Source: Microbacterium sp. XT11 | GTDB lineage: Bacteria > Actinomycetota > Actinomycetes > Actinomycetales > Microbacteriaceae | Assembly: GCF_001513675.1 (NCBI RefSeq) | Contig: NZ_CP013859.1 | Span: 2,791,081 to 2,855,080, forward strand | DNA length: 64,000 nt | Direction: 5' to 3' | Part shown: one piece after another, positions 1-8,437 of the stretch | Position numbering within the stretch: position 1 is the first letter of the stretch | Layout of the letters: each line of letters starts with the position of its first letter | Translations under genes and position numbers: made by a program | The notes under the pieces: model-generated | What the model was told of the DNA's origin: nothing | The model's input: only the letters and a program-made list of their open reading frames with translations | Databases searched by the model: none

Positions 1-531
1 GCCGCCTCGTCCGCGGTCGACGCCGTCGACGGTCCCGTCGTTGTCGTCGGCCACAGCGGCGGCGGAAACGTGGCCTGGGGCGTCGCCGATGCGCGACCCG
101 AACGCGTGGCGCGGGTCATCTTCGTCGACACGGTGCCGCCCGCACCGGGGTTCGGCATCAACGAGTTCGAGCTCACCGACGGTGTGGTGCCCTTCCCCGG
201 GTGGGACTTCTTCCCGAGCGGCGACGTGTACGACCTCGACGCCGCCACGCGCGCACGCACCGCGTCGCTCACGGCGAGCGTTCCCGGTCGGGTTCCCGCC
301 GACCCGATCGAACTGAGCGATACCGCACGGCACCGAGTGCCGGTGACGCTCCTCATGGGCAGCATGGATCGCGACGAGCTCGAGAAGGAGCTCGAGAACT
401 GGGGCCCGTTCGCCCACGAGTTCCACGCGATCGCAGATGCCGAGGTCGCGCGCATCGGCTCCGGCCACTGGCCTCAGTTCTCCGCTCCGCAGCGCCTCGC
501 CCAGTTGATCGACGAGGCCGTCAGACGCTGA
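1..531 (+). CDS. alpha/beta hydrolase, 5' end outside window
   Basis: The open frame is already running at base 1, so the N-terminus is missing. The visible 176 residues begin just before a nucleophile elbow, GHSGG, where the central Ser is the expected catalytic nucleophile. A later VTLLMGSMDRDE stretch sits where the acid residue usually lies, and GSGHWPQF near the C-terminus carries the expected catalytic His. This is the layout of the alpha/beta hydrolase fold (esterase, lipase or haloperoxidase-like). The substrate cannot be told. The gene converges on fabG with only a few bases between the two stop codons. Confidence 0.85.
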   Translation, partial: AASSAVDAVDGPVVVVGHSGGGNVAWGVADARPERVARVIFVDTVPPAPGFGINEFELTDGVVPFPGWDFFPSGDVYDLDAATRARTASLTASVPGRVPADPIELSDTARHRVPVTLLMGSMDRDELEKELENWGPFAHEFHAIADAEVARIGSGHWPQFSAPQRLAQLIDEAVRR

Positions 532-534
532 GCG

Positions 535-1245
535 TCAGTGCCCCATGCCGAGTCCGCCGTCGACGGGGATCACCGCACCCGAGATGTACGCCGCGTCGTC
601 TCCCGCGAGCCAGGTCACGACGCCGGCGACCTCGTCTGGAGTCGCGAATCGTCCCGCGGGGATGCTGGCCTTGTACTGCTTCTGGGTGTCCTCGGGAAGC
701 TCCGCCGTCATGTCGGTCTCGATGAAGCCCGGTGCGACGACGTTGGCGGTGATGCCCCGTCCGCCGAGCTCCCGGGTGAGCGAGCGGGCGAAGCCGACGA
801 GGGCGCTCTTCGACGCCGCGTAGTTGACCTGCCCTGCAGACCCGTAGAGGCCCACCACGCTGGAGATGAGGATGACACGTCCGAAGCGTGCCCGGAGCAT
901 CCCCTTCGAGGCGCGCTTGACGACCCGGAAGGTACCGCCGAGGTTCGTCGCCACGACACTGTCGAAGTCGTCTTCCGTCATGCGCAGCAGGAGCGTGTCC
1001 TTGGTGATGCCGGCGTTGGCGACGACGATCTCGACAGGACCGAGCTGCTGCTCCACCTCGGTGAAGGCGGCATCGAGGGCCGCGGCATCCGTGACGTCCG
1101 CACGCACCGTGAGCGTTCCCTCCGGTCCTTCGCCGCTGCGCGCGGTGACGGCGACGCGGTATCCGTCGCGGACGAACCGCTCGGCGATGGCCCTGCCGAT
1201 CCCTCGGTTGCCTCCGGTGACGAGCACGACGCGCTGAGAACTCAT
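535..1245 (-). CDS. fabG: 3-oxoacyl-ACP reductase (SDR family)
   Basis: This 236-residue short-chain dehydrogenase would reduce 3-oxoacyl-ACP with NADPH in fatty acid elongation. The cofactor motif TGGNRGIG is at residues 10-17 and NAG at 77-79. Ser129, Tyr142 and Lys146 have the exact S-x12-Y-x3-K spacing of the catalytic triad. The C-terminus SGAVIPVDGGLGMGH is typical of FabG. The frame runs further upstream, but the ATG at 1245 follows an AGGAG ribosome site at good spacing, so I start there. Other SDR activities cannot be excluded, but family resemblance to FabG is strong. Confidence 0.9.
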   Translation of the reverse strand: MSSQRVVLVTGGNRGIGRAIAERFVRDGYRVAVTARSGEGPEGTLTVRADVTDAAALDAAFTEVEQQLGPVEIVVANAGITKDTLLLRMTEDDFDSVVATNLGGTFRVVKRASKGMLRARFGRVILISSVVGLYGSAGQVNYAASKSALVGFARSLTRELGGRGITANVVAPGFIETDMTAELPEDTQKQYKASIPAGRFATPDEVAGVVTWLAGDDAAYISGAVIPVDGGLGMGH

Positions 1246-1393
1246 TTCCACTCCTGATCTGGCCGCCGAGGTGCAGTGACGGGTCCTAACGATCCTAGCG
1301 ATGCGCCGTTCGACACCCCATGCCGACGCGTGTGCCGACGTTTGACAGATGCCGCCACGGACTGGAAGCCTGAAGGCGAAGAAAGGCGACATC

Positions 1394-1996
1394 GTGAGCG
1401 ACAACAACACCCCCGGCCCCGCAGGCGACCAGCCCGACGCTTCCTTCCCGGCCGGCCTGACGCCTCCCCCCGCCGCGTCGGCGGCGCCGTCTGTCCCGCC
1501 TGTCCCTGCTGCGCCTGCGCCGCCCTTCGCCTCCTACCCCGGTGCGGCGCCGTCTTCGCCCGCACCGTCCGTGCACGCCCCTGCCGCACCCCCAGCCGCC
1601 TACGCGCGCCCCGCCACGCCTCCCGCCTACCCCGCTCCGGCCGGATACTCCGCCGCGCCGGGGTACCCGGCGACGTCCGCCTATCCCGCAGCGGCGTATG
1701 CGCCCGTCCGGCCCAACAGCGGCCTCGCCATCGCCTCGCTCATCTGCGGTATCGGCGGCATCGTCCTGTTCTGGCTCTGGGTGCCCGTGATCGCGTCGAT
1801 CGTCGCCGTCGTCACCGGTCACATGGCGATGAAGCAGACCAAGAACAACCCCGCCATCGGCGGCCGCGGCATGGCCATCGCAGGACTCATCACCGGATAC
1901 TTCGGCATCGGGCTGCTGCTGGCGCTGATCCTCATCGTGGTGGTCACGTTCCTGTTCATCGGGGCGGTCAGCGTCCCGTTCCTGTTCACCAGCTGA
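1394..1996 (+). CDS. Pro/Ala/Tyr-rich DUF4190-type membrane protein
   Basis: This protein has about 200 residues. The first 110 or so are a low-complexity tail rich in Pro, Ala and Tyr. The rest is a membrane part with two hydrophobic segments around a GHMAMKQ..GRGMAIAGLI region, which is typical of DUF4190 proteins. I choose the GTG at 1394, preceded by an AAAGG element, over the upstream ATG at 1349. The Pro-rich tail is probably cytoplasmic and may bind partners. The function is unknown. Confidence 0.75.
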   Translation: MSDNNTPGPAGDQPDASFPAGLTPPPAASAAPSVPPVPAAPAPPFASYPGAAPSSPAPSVHAPAAPPAAYARPATPPAYPAPAGYSAAPGYPATSAYPAAAYAPVRPNSGLAIASLICGIGGIVLFWLWVPVIASIVAVVTGHMAMKQTKNNPAIGGRGMAIAGLITGYFGIGLLLALILIVVVTFLFIGAVSVPFLFTS

Positions 1997-2046
1997 GCGG
2001 TTCCCGGCGCGCCGGGCGGCCGACGGCGGCGTAGGCTGGAGGCATC

Positions 2047-2397
2047 GTGAAGAACAAGCATGTGGTGCCGGCCGTCACCTCGCTGCCGCAGTCTCCCGGC
2101 GACGAGGCCGACCACCGCGTGCGCCGTTACGCCATCACCATGACGATCCGCATCGTCTGCTTCGGACTCATGGTGCTCGTCCACCCGTACGGCTGGTACA
2201 CCTGGGTGTTCGGCATCGCCGCAGCGGTGCTCCCCTACATCGCCGTGGTCTTCGCGAACGCCGGAAGCGACAGCACCGAGACCGTGGCGGAGTCGCCCGT
2301 GCAGCAGCTCGAGGCGACGCCCTCCTCTCGGGTGGAGCCGCACGGCGAGTCGCCGGGGATCGTCACGATCCACGAGAGCCGACAGGACACCGCGTGA
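2047..2397 (+). CDS. DUF3099 family membrane protein
   Basis: This 116-residue protein begins with a GTG. It has two adjacent hydrophobic segments (about residues 33-70) with the DUF3099-like pattern RYAITMTIRIVCF followed by WYTWVFGIAAAVLPYIAVV, then a polar acidic tail. DUF3099 proteins are found in actinobacteria and have no assigned function. Its stop overlaps the start of the next small gene, so the two are probably co-translated with the SURF1 gene downstream. Confidence 0.75.
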   Translation: MKNKHVVPAVTSLPQSPGDEADHRVRRYAITMTIRIVCFGLMVLVHPYGWYTWVFGIAAAVLPYIAVVFANAGSDSTETVAESPVQQLEATPSSRVEPHGESPGIVTIHESRQDTA

Positions 2398-2588
2398 GCG
2401 CACTCGAATGCTCGCGCGCCGGATGCCGGAACGACGCGACGCACCACGTCGTCTGGCGCAACCCGCGCATACACTCGGCGGACCGCGAGAAGATCTGGCT
2501 CGCGTGCGATGAGCATGTGGCGTTCCTTCGCGACTACCTCGCGGCGCGCGACTTCCCCGTGACGGTTCGCGACGGGGTTCCGGCGTGA
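2394..2588 (+). CDS. small putative zinc-binding protein (64 aa)
   Basis: This short protein starts at a GTG overlapping the previous stop and ends overlapping the SURF1 start, so it sits inside a translationally coupled set. It has Cys6 and Cys11 near the N-terminus and a CDEH element near residue 38, which together could bind one zinc ion. Conserved small proteins of this type occur beside SURF1 genes in actinobacteria, sometimes mislabelled acetone carboxylase. No function is assigned. Confidence 0.65.
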   Translation: MSALECSRAGCRNDATHHVVWRNPRIHSADREKIWLACDEHVAFLRDYLAARDFPVTVRDGVPA

Positions 2589-3394
2589 GTCCGCGCCTGC
2601 TCCGCTGGTCGGTGTACGTGCTCGTGGCCATCGGCTTCGCGGTGGCATGCGCGTTCCTCTCGAACTGGCAGTTCGACCGCAACGAAACCCGCGCGGCACA
2701 GATCGCCCTCGTCGAGCAGAACTACGACGCGGAGGCCGTTCCGTTCGCATCACTCGTCGGACCCGACGGCCGGCTCGATCCCGAGGACGAGTGGCATCCG
2801 GTGGTCCTTCGCGGAGAGTACCTCGCCGACGAGCAGCTCCTCGTCCGCAACCGGCCGCACGGCGGCACGAGCGCGTTCGAGGTGGTGGTGCCGTTCCGCG
2901 ACGCCGACGGGAGGATCGTCATCGTCGACCGCGGCTGGGTGCCGCCCGGGGAGGGCGACGTGCCGGACTCGGTTCCGGCCCCTCCGTCCGGAGAAGTCGA
3001 GATCACCGTGCGCCTCCGCCCCGGCGAGCGACTCCCCGCATCCGGCCGCGGCGCCCCCGAGGGTCAAGTGCCGACCATCAATCTGCCGACCATCGCCGAC
3101 ATCGTGGGAGGCGACGTCATCACGGGGGCGTACGGTCAGCTCGTCTCCGAATCCCCGGCCGCCGACCACGCGCTGGGGGGCTTCGATTCCCCCACCGAAG
3201 ATCCGGGCCCTCACCTCTCCTACGCGATCCAGTGGATCCTGTTCGCCATCATGGGGTTCGTCTTCATCGGCTACATCATCCGCACCGAGACCGTGAAGCA
3301 CCGCGAAGACGCGGAAGGTGCACCCGTCCGCGTGAGAAGGCGCAGTCGTGATCGTGACGGCGACATCGAGGACGAACTGCTCGACGCGCGCTAG
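2585..3394 (+). CDS. SURF1 family cytochrome oxidase biogenesis protein
   Basis: This 269-residue protein has a hydrophobic segment at each end (about residues 8-26 and 210-232) with an extracytoplasmic domain between, the SURF1 topology. Diagnostic patches are SNWQFDRNE after the first helix, HPVVLRGEYL, VRNRPHGG and VIVDRGWVPPG. SURF1 proteins assist heme insertion into aa3-type cytochrome c oxidase, which fits the ctaA and ctaB genes further along. The start GTG overlaps the preceding stop. The TAG stop shares a CTAG palindrome with the end of the convergent PNPOx-family gene. Confidence 0.88.
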   Translation: MSPRLLRWSVYVLVAIGFAVACAFLSNWQFDRNETRAAQIALVEQNYDAEAVPFASLVGPDGRLDPEDEWHPVVLRGEYLADEQLLVRNRPHGGTSAFEVVVPFRDADGRIVIVDRGWVPPGEGDVPDSVPAPPSGEVEITVRLRPGERLPASGRGAPEGQVPTINLPTIADIVGGDVITGAYGQLVSESPAADHALGGFDSPTEDPGPHLSYAIQWILFAIMGFVFIGYIIRTETVKHREDAEGAPVRVRRRSRDRDGDIEDELLDAR

Positions 3395-3973
3395 TTGTTC
3401 TTCCCCGCCCAGGGACCATCCTTCCGCGGAACGTCGGTACACGACACGCACGTGCGACCGATCGGGTGCCCCCTGCCAGAACTCCACGCGATCGGGCGCC
3501 AGCCGCCACAACACCCAGTCGGTGGGGTCGACACGCCCGCGCGCGGCCGGCGGACGGGCGGCCAGGTCGGCGAGGCTCTCGGCGCGGGACGCCTCTGCGA
3601 CCCGACCCCGCAGCCGCACAGCCCGTCGCTGCGGCTGCCACCAGAACGACAGGGCCGCGGTGGGCGAGCCGTCGAGTTGGAGTCCCTTTCGCGAGTTGCG
3701 AGTGCTCGCGAACGCCCATCCCCGAGCATCGACATCCTTGAGGATCAGCACGCGCGCGTCGGGCACGCCGTCGGCATCGACGGTCGAGAGCGTCATCGCG
3801 TGCGGTTCGGGCACGGCACCACGGATGGCCGTGTCGAGCCACTCGGTGAACAGGAGCACGGGATCGTCGGGGACACTGCCGGGGTCGAACGCAGGCGCGT
3901 CGCCCGTCAGCGTGGGTAGCGAACGGAGCCGGGAGGCGAGGTCAGGACGGGGTCGGGTGTCACGACTCCACAC
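3391..3973 (-). CDS. pyridoxamine 5'-phosphate oxidase family protein, apparent 3' frameshift
   Basis: The N-terminal 190 or so residues match the PNPOx flavoprotein pattern: RVLILKDVDARGWAFAST, NSRKG, AALSFWW, VRLRGRV and then DRVEFWQG. The last element is close to the usual C-terminus of PdxH. After VVYRRSAEGW the frame does not stop but would run some 210 codons antisense into the SURF1 gene. A neighbouring frame reads DGPWAGKNN and stops at 3391-3393, exactly at the CTAG shared with SURF1. I therefore place the end there and suspect a one-base indel or sequencing error near 3410-3430. The GTG at 3973 or 3991 is the likely start. Confidence 0.6.
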
Positions 3974-4027
3974 TAGGCGCGAGCGCGGCACTCGGTCGGG
4001 ACGCGCCTGCGCGCCGGCGCGACACGG

Positions 4028-5626
4028 CTACGCGAGCTCGATGAGCTCCTGGTACTCCTGGTTCCAGATGTCCTCGACGCCGTCGGGCAGGATCAGCACG
4101 CGCTCCGGGTTGAGCGACTGCACGGCGCCAGGGTCGTGGGAGACGAGCACGACGGCTCCCTCGTAGTGCGCGAGCGCCCCGAGGATCTCCTCCCGCGACG
4201 CCGGGTCGAGGTTGTTCGTCGGCTCGTCCAACAGCAGCAGGTTCGCCGACGACACGACGAGCGTCGCCAGCGACAGCCGGGTCTTCTCACCGCCGGACAG
4301 CACTCCGGCGGGCTTGTGCACGTCGTCACCGGTGAAGAGGAAGGAGCCGAGCACCTTGCGCGCCTCGGTCTCGGTGATGTGCGGAGCGGCTGAGACCATG
4401 TTCTCGAGCACCGACCGGCTGACGTCGAGGTTCTCGTGCTCCTGCGCGTAGTATCCGACCTTCAGGCCGTGCCCGGGTTCCAGCCTCCCCGTGTCGGGCT
4501 CGTCGACGCCCGCCAGCATCCGCAGCAGGGTCGTCTTGCCCGCACCGTTCAATCCGAGCACCACGACCTTCGATCCACGGTCGATCGCGAGGTCGACGTC
4601 GGTGAAGATCTCGAGCGACCCGTACGACTTCGACAGACCGGTCGCCATCAAGGGCGTCTTACCGCACGGCGCCGGCTTGGGGAAACGCAGCTTGGCGACC
4701 TTGTCCTCCTGGCGCACCTCTTCGAGACCGGCGAGCAGCTTCTCGGCTCGGGCCATCATCTGGTGCGCCGCGGCGGCCTTCGACGCCTTCGCTCCGAAGC
4801 GCGCAGCCTGCTGCTGCAACGTGGTCGCCTTCTTCTCGGCGTTCGCGCGTTCCTTCTTCCGGCGCTCTTCGTCGGCCGCACGCTGGCGCAGGTAGTTCTT
4901 CCAGTTCATGTTGTAGGTGTCGATGACCTGACGGTTCGCGTCGAGGTAGAACACCCTGTTCACGGTCTCGCCCACCAGCTCGACATCGTGCGAGATGACG
5001 ATGAGGCCGCCCTTGTAGCCCTTGAGGAACTCGCGCAGCCACACGACGCTGTCGGCATCGAGGTGGTTCGTCGGCTCGTCGAGGATCATCGTCTCGGCAT
5101 CCGAGAACAGGATGCGGGCGAGCTCGATGCGCCGGCGCTGGCCTCCGGAGAGCGTCGACAGCGGCTGGTCGAGGATCCGGTCCGGCAACGAGAGGTTGTG
5201 CGCGATCGACGCGGCTTCGGCCTCCGCGGCGTAACCGCCCTGCGCCTCGAACTGCTCGGTGAGCCGCGCATAGCGCTTCATCGCCTTCTCCGCGACGGCG
5301 GGGTCGTCGGAAGCCATCTGCAGCGAGGCCTCGGTCATGCCGAGGTTCAGCTGTCCGAGACCGCGCGCGTCGAGGATGCGCGTGCGGGCGAGATCTTCGG
5401 GGTTGCCGGATCTCGGATCCTGCGGGAGATAGCCGAGCTCCCCCGAGCGGGTCACCGTGCCTCCCGACGGGAGCAGATCGCCGGCGAGTACCTTGGTGAG
5501 CGTGGTCTTGCCGGCGCCGTTGCGGCCGACGAGTCCGATCTTGTCGCCGTCGGCCACGCGGAAGGAGACGTTCTCCATGAGGAGGCGCGCACCGACGCGG
5601 ATCTCGAGGTCGTGGACGGCAAGCAC
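4028..5626 (-). CDS. ABC-F family ATPase
   Basis: This 532-residue protein has two ABC domains and no membrane segment. Walker A motifs are at residues 34-42 (GRNGAGKTT) and 358-366 (GLNGAGKTT). Signatures LSGGQRRR lie near 159 and LSGGEKTR near 443, and DEPTNHLD and DEPTNNLD follow. A charged coiled linker rich in Lys, Ala and Gln lies at about 250-310. ABC-F proteins act on ribosomes as translation factors or antibiotic-protection factors; housekeeping EttA/Uup-type and resistance types cannot be separated here. The GTG at 5626 is chosen because the family begins a few residues before the first beta strand. Confidence 0.88.
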   Translation of the reverse strand: MLAVHDLEIRVGARLLMENVSFRVADGDKIGLVGRNGAGKTTLTKVLAGDLLPSGGTVTRSGELGYLPQDPRSGNPEDLARTRILDARGLGQLNLGMTEASLQMASDDPAVAEKAMKRYARLTEQFEAQGGYAAEAEAASIAHNLSLPDRILDQPLSTLSGGQRRRIELARILFSDAETMILDEPTNHLDADSVVWLREFLKGYKGGLIVISHDVELVGETVNRVFYLDANRQVIDTYNMNWKNYLRQRAADEERRKKERANAEKKATTLQQQAARFGAKASKAAAAHQMMARAEKLLAGLEEVRQEDKVAKLRFPKPAPCGKTPLMATGLSKSYGSLEIFTDVDLAIDRGSKVVVLGLNGAGKTTLLRMLAGVDEPDTGRLEPGHGLKVGYYAQEHENLDVSRSVLENMVSAAPHITETEARKVLGSFLFTGDDVHKPAGVLSGGEKTRLSLATLVVSSANLLLLDEPTNNLDPASREEILGALAHYEGAVVLVSHDPGAVQSLNPERVLILPDGVEDIWNQEYQELIELA

Positions 5627-5803
5627 AGCGCGAATTCCGTTCGTTCGATGAGGGTGGACGGCCGAGGGGCCAGCCTCCCAGTATATGCCGCGCGGGTGCT
5701 CCGCCTCCCCCGCGGGTGCTCCGCCGCAGATCACCCCGCAGGTGGACGCGGTCGATACCGCGGAGTGATGCCGCGGGCACGGCCGTGTTCATAGCGTCGG
5801 AGA

Positions 5804-6424
5804 GTGGACGTCATCAACGAGATCATCATGCAGGCGATCGCCTCCCCCTGGCTGTTCGTCGTACTCCTCGCCGTCACGGTCATCGACGGGTTCTTCCCGC
5901 CGATCCCCAGTGAGACGGTGCTCGTCGCGGCGGCCGCCGTCGCCGCGACGAACGGAAGTCACGGCACCCTCGTGCTCCTCGGGCTCGTGGCGGCGCTCGG
6001 CGCGGTCGTCGGTGACAACATCGCCTTCGCGATCGGTCGGTCGGTGGGTGTGACCCGCTTCTCGTGGATGCGCCGACCGCGGGTGCGCGCTGCCGTCGAT
6101 CATGCGCAGCGCGCGCTCGACACGCGCAGCGCGTCGTTGATCCTTGGCGCCCGCTACATCCCGGTCGGGCGCGTCGCGGTGAACATGTCGGCGGGATCCC
6201 TCGGCTTCGCGTGGCGCAGGTTCCTCCCCCTCAGCGCCTTCGCCGGACTGTGCTGGAGCACGCTGAGCATCATCATCGGGCTGCTCGCGTCGGCTTGGGT
6301 GCACGACCAGCCCCTCGTGAGCGCGGGCATCGGCGTGGCTGTCGCCCTCGCTCTCGGGCTGATCATCGACCGGGTCGCCGTCGCCCGCCGTCGACGCGAG
6401 AGCGCGCCGCACCTGGCAGGATGA
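5804..6424 (+). CDS. DedA family membrane protein
   Basis: This 206-residue polytopic protein has the DedA pattern: VTVIDGFFPPIPSETVLVAAA at the N-terminus, GDNIAFAIGRSVG in the middle and ARYIPVGRVAVNMSAGSLG in the second repeat. DedA proteins are undecaprenyl-phosphate or phospholipid flippases or transporters that affect membrane homeostasis. It starts with GTG, and its stop overlaps the start of the histidine kinase gene (ATGA), so the three genes to 8336 probably form one operon. Confidence 0.85.
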   Translation: MDVINEIIMQAIASPWLFVVLLAVTVIDGFFPPIPSETVLVAAAAVAATNGSHGTLVLLGLVAALGAVVGDNIAFAIGRSVGVTRFSWMRRPRVRAAVDHAQRALDTRSASLILGARYIPVGRVAVNMSAGSLGFAWRRFLPLSAFAGLCWSTLSIIIGLLASAWVHDQPLVSAGIGVAVALALGLIIDRVAVARRRRESAPHLAG

Positions 6425-7668
6425 CAGTCATGGCCACCCGCCGTCCCCCGCTCCGCGTCCGGCAGGTCGTCGTGCTGTCGGTTCTCGTCGCGGGCGCCAT
6501 CGCCCTCTTCAGCGTGCTCGTGCCGCTTCAGGCGACGTTCTACGGCACCCCCCTCGCGATGTCTTTCGTCCTCGCCGCCGCCGTATGCGGAGCCCCGCTG
6601 CTGGCGATCCGGAATCCCCGGACGGCGAGCGTCATCGCGTGCGCGGCCACGTTCGCGCTCCCCCTCCTCGTCACCGCCCACGGGGGCGCAGCGGGACCGT
6701 GGCCCTGGTCGGTGCCTGCCATGCTGTCCTTCCTCCTGCTCGTGGCGGTGGTGTCTTTCCGGCACGGCGCCCGGCTCGGCCTGCTTCCGCTCGTCACAGG
6801 GCTCCTGGTCGCGCTCGCCGCCCCGGTGCTTCGGCCAGACGTGCAGGCCGGAGGTGCCGCCACGGCGAACCTCATCGTGACGGCATCGCTCGGAGTCGGC
6901 GTCTACCTGATCGCGGTCCTCGTCGCCGGCCGCATGCGCGTCGCCGAAGAGCTCACCAGGGAGCGGGAGCACAGCGCCCTCGAGGAGTCGCGACGCGTGC
7001 TCGTCGAGGAGCGTACGCGCATCGCCAGGGAGCTGCATGACGTGATCGCGCACAGCATGTCCGTGATCCAGGTGCAGGCATCGACGGCCAAGTACCGGAT
7101 CAGCGATCTCGACGAGCGCGCATCGGTGGAGTTCGACGACATCGCGGCGACCGCGCGCACGTCCCTCACCGAGATGCGACGGATGCTCGGCGTGCTGCGC
7201 ACGGAGGACCAGAGCGCAGAGCTGGCGCCGCAGCAAGGTCTCGCCGACATCCCCTCCCTCGTCGACAGCGTGCGGAGGGCCGGGGCGGCGGTGGAGCTCA
7301 CCGGTGATACCGGCGACGCCGTCGTGACCGCCCCCGCCACCGTGCAGATCGCCGCATTCCGCATCGTGCAGGAGGCCTTGAGCAATGCCGTGCGCCACGC
7401 TCCCGGTGCGACGGTGCGCGTACGTGTCGACACAGACCGGTCGGCAATCAGGATCCGCGTCGACAATGATCCGTCGGCGACGACGTCCGCCTCCCCCGGT
7501 GCGGGCTACGGTCTGCGCGGCATGCGCGAGCGCGCAGAGCTGCTCGGCGGATCCGCCCGATCGGGCAGGATGGAAGACGGCGGATGGCGGGTCGATGCCT
7601 CGCTTCCGTTCCAGAACGAGTCCGGCGGCGCCGGGGCGGTGCCGCGCGACGGCAGGGAGACTTCGTGA
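6421..7668 (+). CDS. two-component sensor histidine kinase (HisKA_3 type)
   Basis: This 415-residue kinase has about four to five hydrophobic segments in residues 15-170. A dimerisation domain follows, with the phospho-acceptor His206 in RIARELHDVIAH. An ATPase domain ends it, with VQEALSNAVRHAPG and GYGLRGMRERAELLGG. It belongs to the NarL-partner class of kinases and is coupled to the response regulator gene by a GTGA overlap. The ligand is not evident. Confidence 0.9.
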   Translation: MTVMATRRPPLRVRQVVVLSVLVAGAIALFSVLVPLQATFYGTPLAMSFVLAAAVCGAPLLAIRNPRTASVIACAATFALPLLVTAHGGAAGPWPWSVPAMLSFLLLVAVVSFRHGARLGLLPLVTGLLVALAAPVLRPDVQAGGAATANLIVTASLGVGVYLIAVLVAGRMRVAEELTREREHSALEESRRVLVEERTRIARELHDVIAHSMSVIQVQASTAKYRISDLDERASVEFDDIAATARTSLTEMRRMLGVLRTEDQSAELAPQQGLADIPSLVDSVRRAGAAVELTGDTGDAVVTAPATVQIAAFRIVQEALSNAVRHAPGATVRVRVDTDRSAIRIRVDNDPSATTSASPGAGYGLRGMRERAELLGGSARSGRMEDGGWRVDASLPFQNESGGAGAVPRDGRETS

Positions 7669-8336
7669 GCATCAGCGTCCTCATCGCGGACGACCAGGCC
7701 ATGGTGCGGGCCGGCTTCGCCGCGTTGCTCGACGCCCACGACGGCATCCGCGTTTCCGGACAGGCGGCGACGGGCGCCGAGGCGGTGACGTTGGCAGCCC
7801 GCCTGCAACCAGACGTGATCCTCATGGACGTGCGGATGCCGGACATGGACGGCATCGAAGCCACACGACGCATCCTCGGCCCTGGGTTCGCCGCAGCGCG
7901 CGTACCCCGCATCCTCATGCTGACGACGTTCGACATCGACGACTACGTCTACGACGCGCTCGAAGCCGGTGCGAGCGGATTCCTGCTCAAGGACGCGCTG
8001 CCCGAGGAGCTCGTGCACGCCGTGCGGGTCGTCGCGGGCGGCGACGCGCTCCTCGCCCCCAGCGTGACCCGCCGTATGATCGAGCAGTTCGCGCGACGCC
8101 GCCCTCGCTCGCCCCGGGCCGCGTCGGCGCTGGCGGAGCTCACCGACCGCGAGCGCGAAGTGCTCGTGCTCATCGGACGAGGACGCTCGAACAGCGAGAT
8201 CGCCGCGGACCTCTTCATCGCCGAGCAGACCGTGAAGACGCACGTGGGCAAGGTCCTCGCGAAACTCGGCCTCCGCGACCGCGTGCACGCCGTCATCCTC
8301 GCCTACGACGCCGGACTGGTCGAACCCGCGACCTGA
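7665..8336 (+). CDS. NarL/FixJ-type response regulator
   Basis: This 223-residue protein has a receiver domain with acidic residues D9-D10 and phospho-acceptor Asp55 (VILMDVRMPD). A LuxR-type HTH lies at about 155-215 (LTDREREVLVLIGRGRSNSEIAA, TVKTHVGKVLAKLGL). It is the cognate regulator of the upstream kinase. The next gene, an acyltransferase 100 bases downstream on the same strand, is a plausible target, though no operator was identified. Confidence 0.92.
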   Translation: MSISVLIADDQAMVRAGFAALLDAHDGIRVSGQAATGAEAVTLAARLQPDVILMDVRMPDMDGIEATRRILGPGFAAARVPRILMLTTFDIDDYVYDALEAGASGFLLKDALPEELVHAVRVVAGGDALLAPSVTRRMIEQFARRRPRSPRAASALAELTDREREVLVLIGRGRSNSEIAADLFIAEQTVKTHVGKVLAKLGLRDRVHAVILAYDAGLVEPAT

Positions 8337-8437
8337 TCGACTCACCCTCCGGTAGGGGGTGACGACAGCACCTCGGGGTGATGCCTCGGATGCCACCGCG
8401 TCCATAACCTCCAGGGACATCGCCCTGAGGAGGACAC

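Noticed and set aside
2750..3390. Extension of the PNPOx-family frame through the SURF1 gene
   Set aside because: The SURF1 gene on the other strand is clear, and the extension matches nothing in the family; a frameshift near 3420 explains it better.
5691..5725. 15-bp direct repeat (CGCGGGTGCTCCGCC twice, 20-bp period) upstream of the ABC-F gene
   Set aside because: Short, only two copies, no dyad; could be a regulatory element but nothing supports it.
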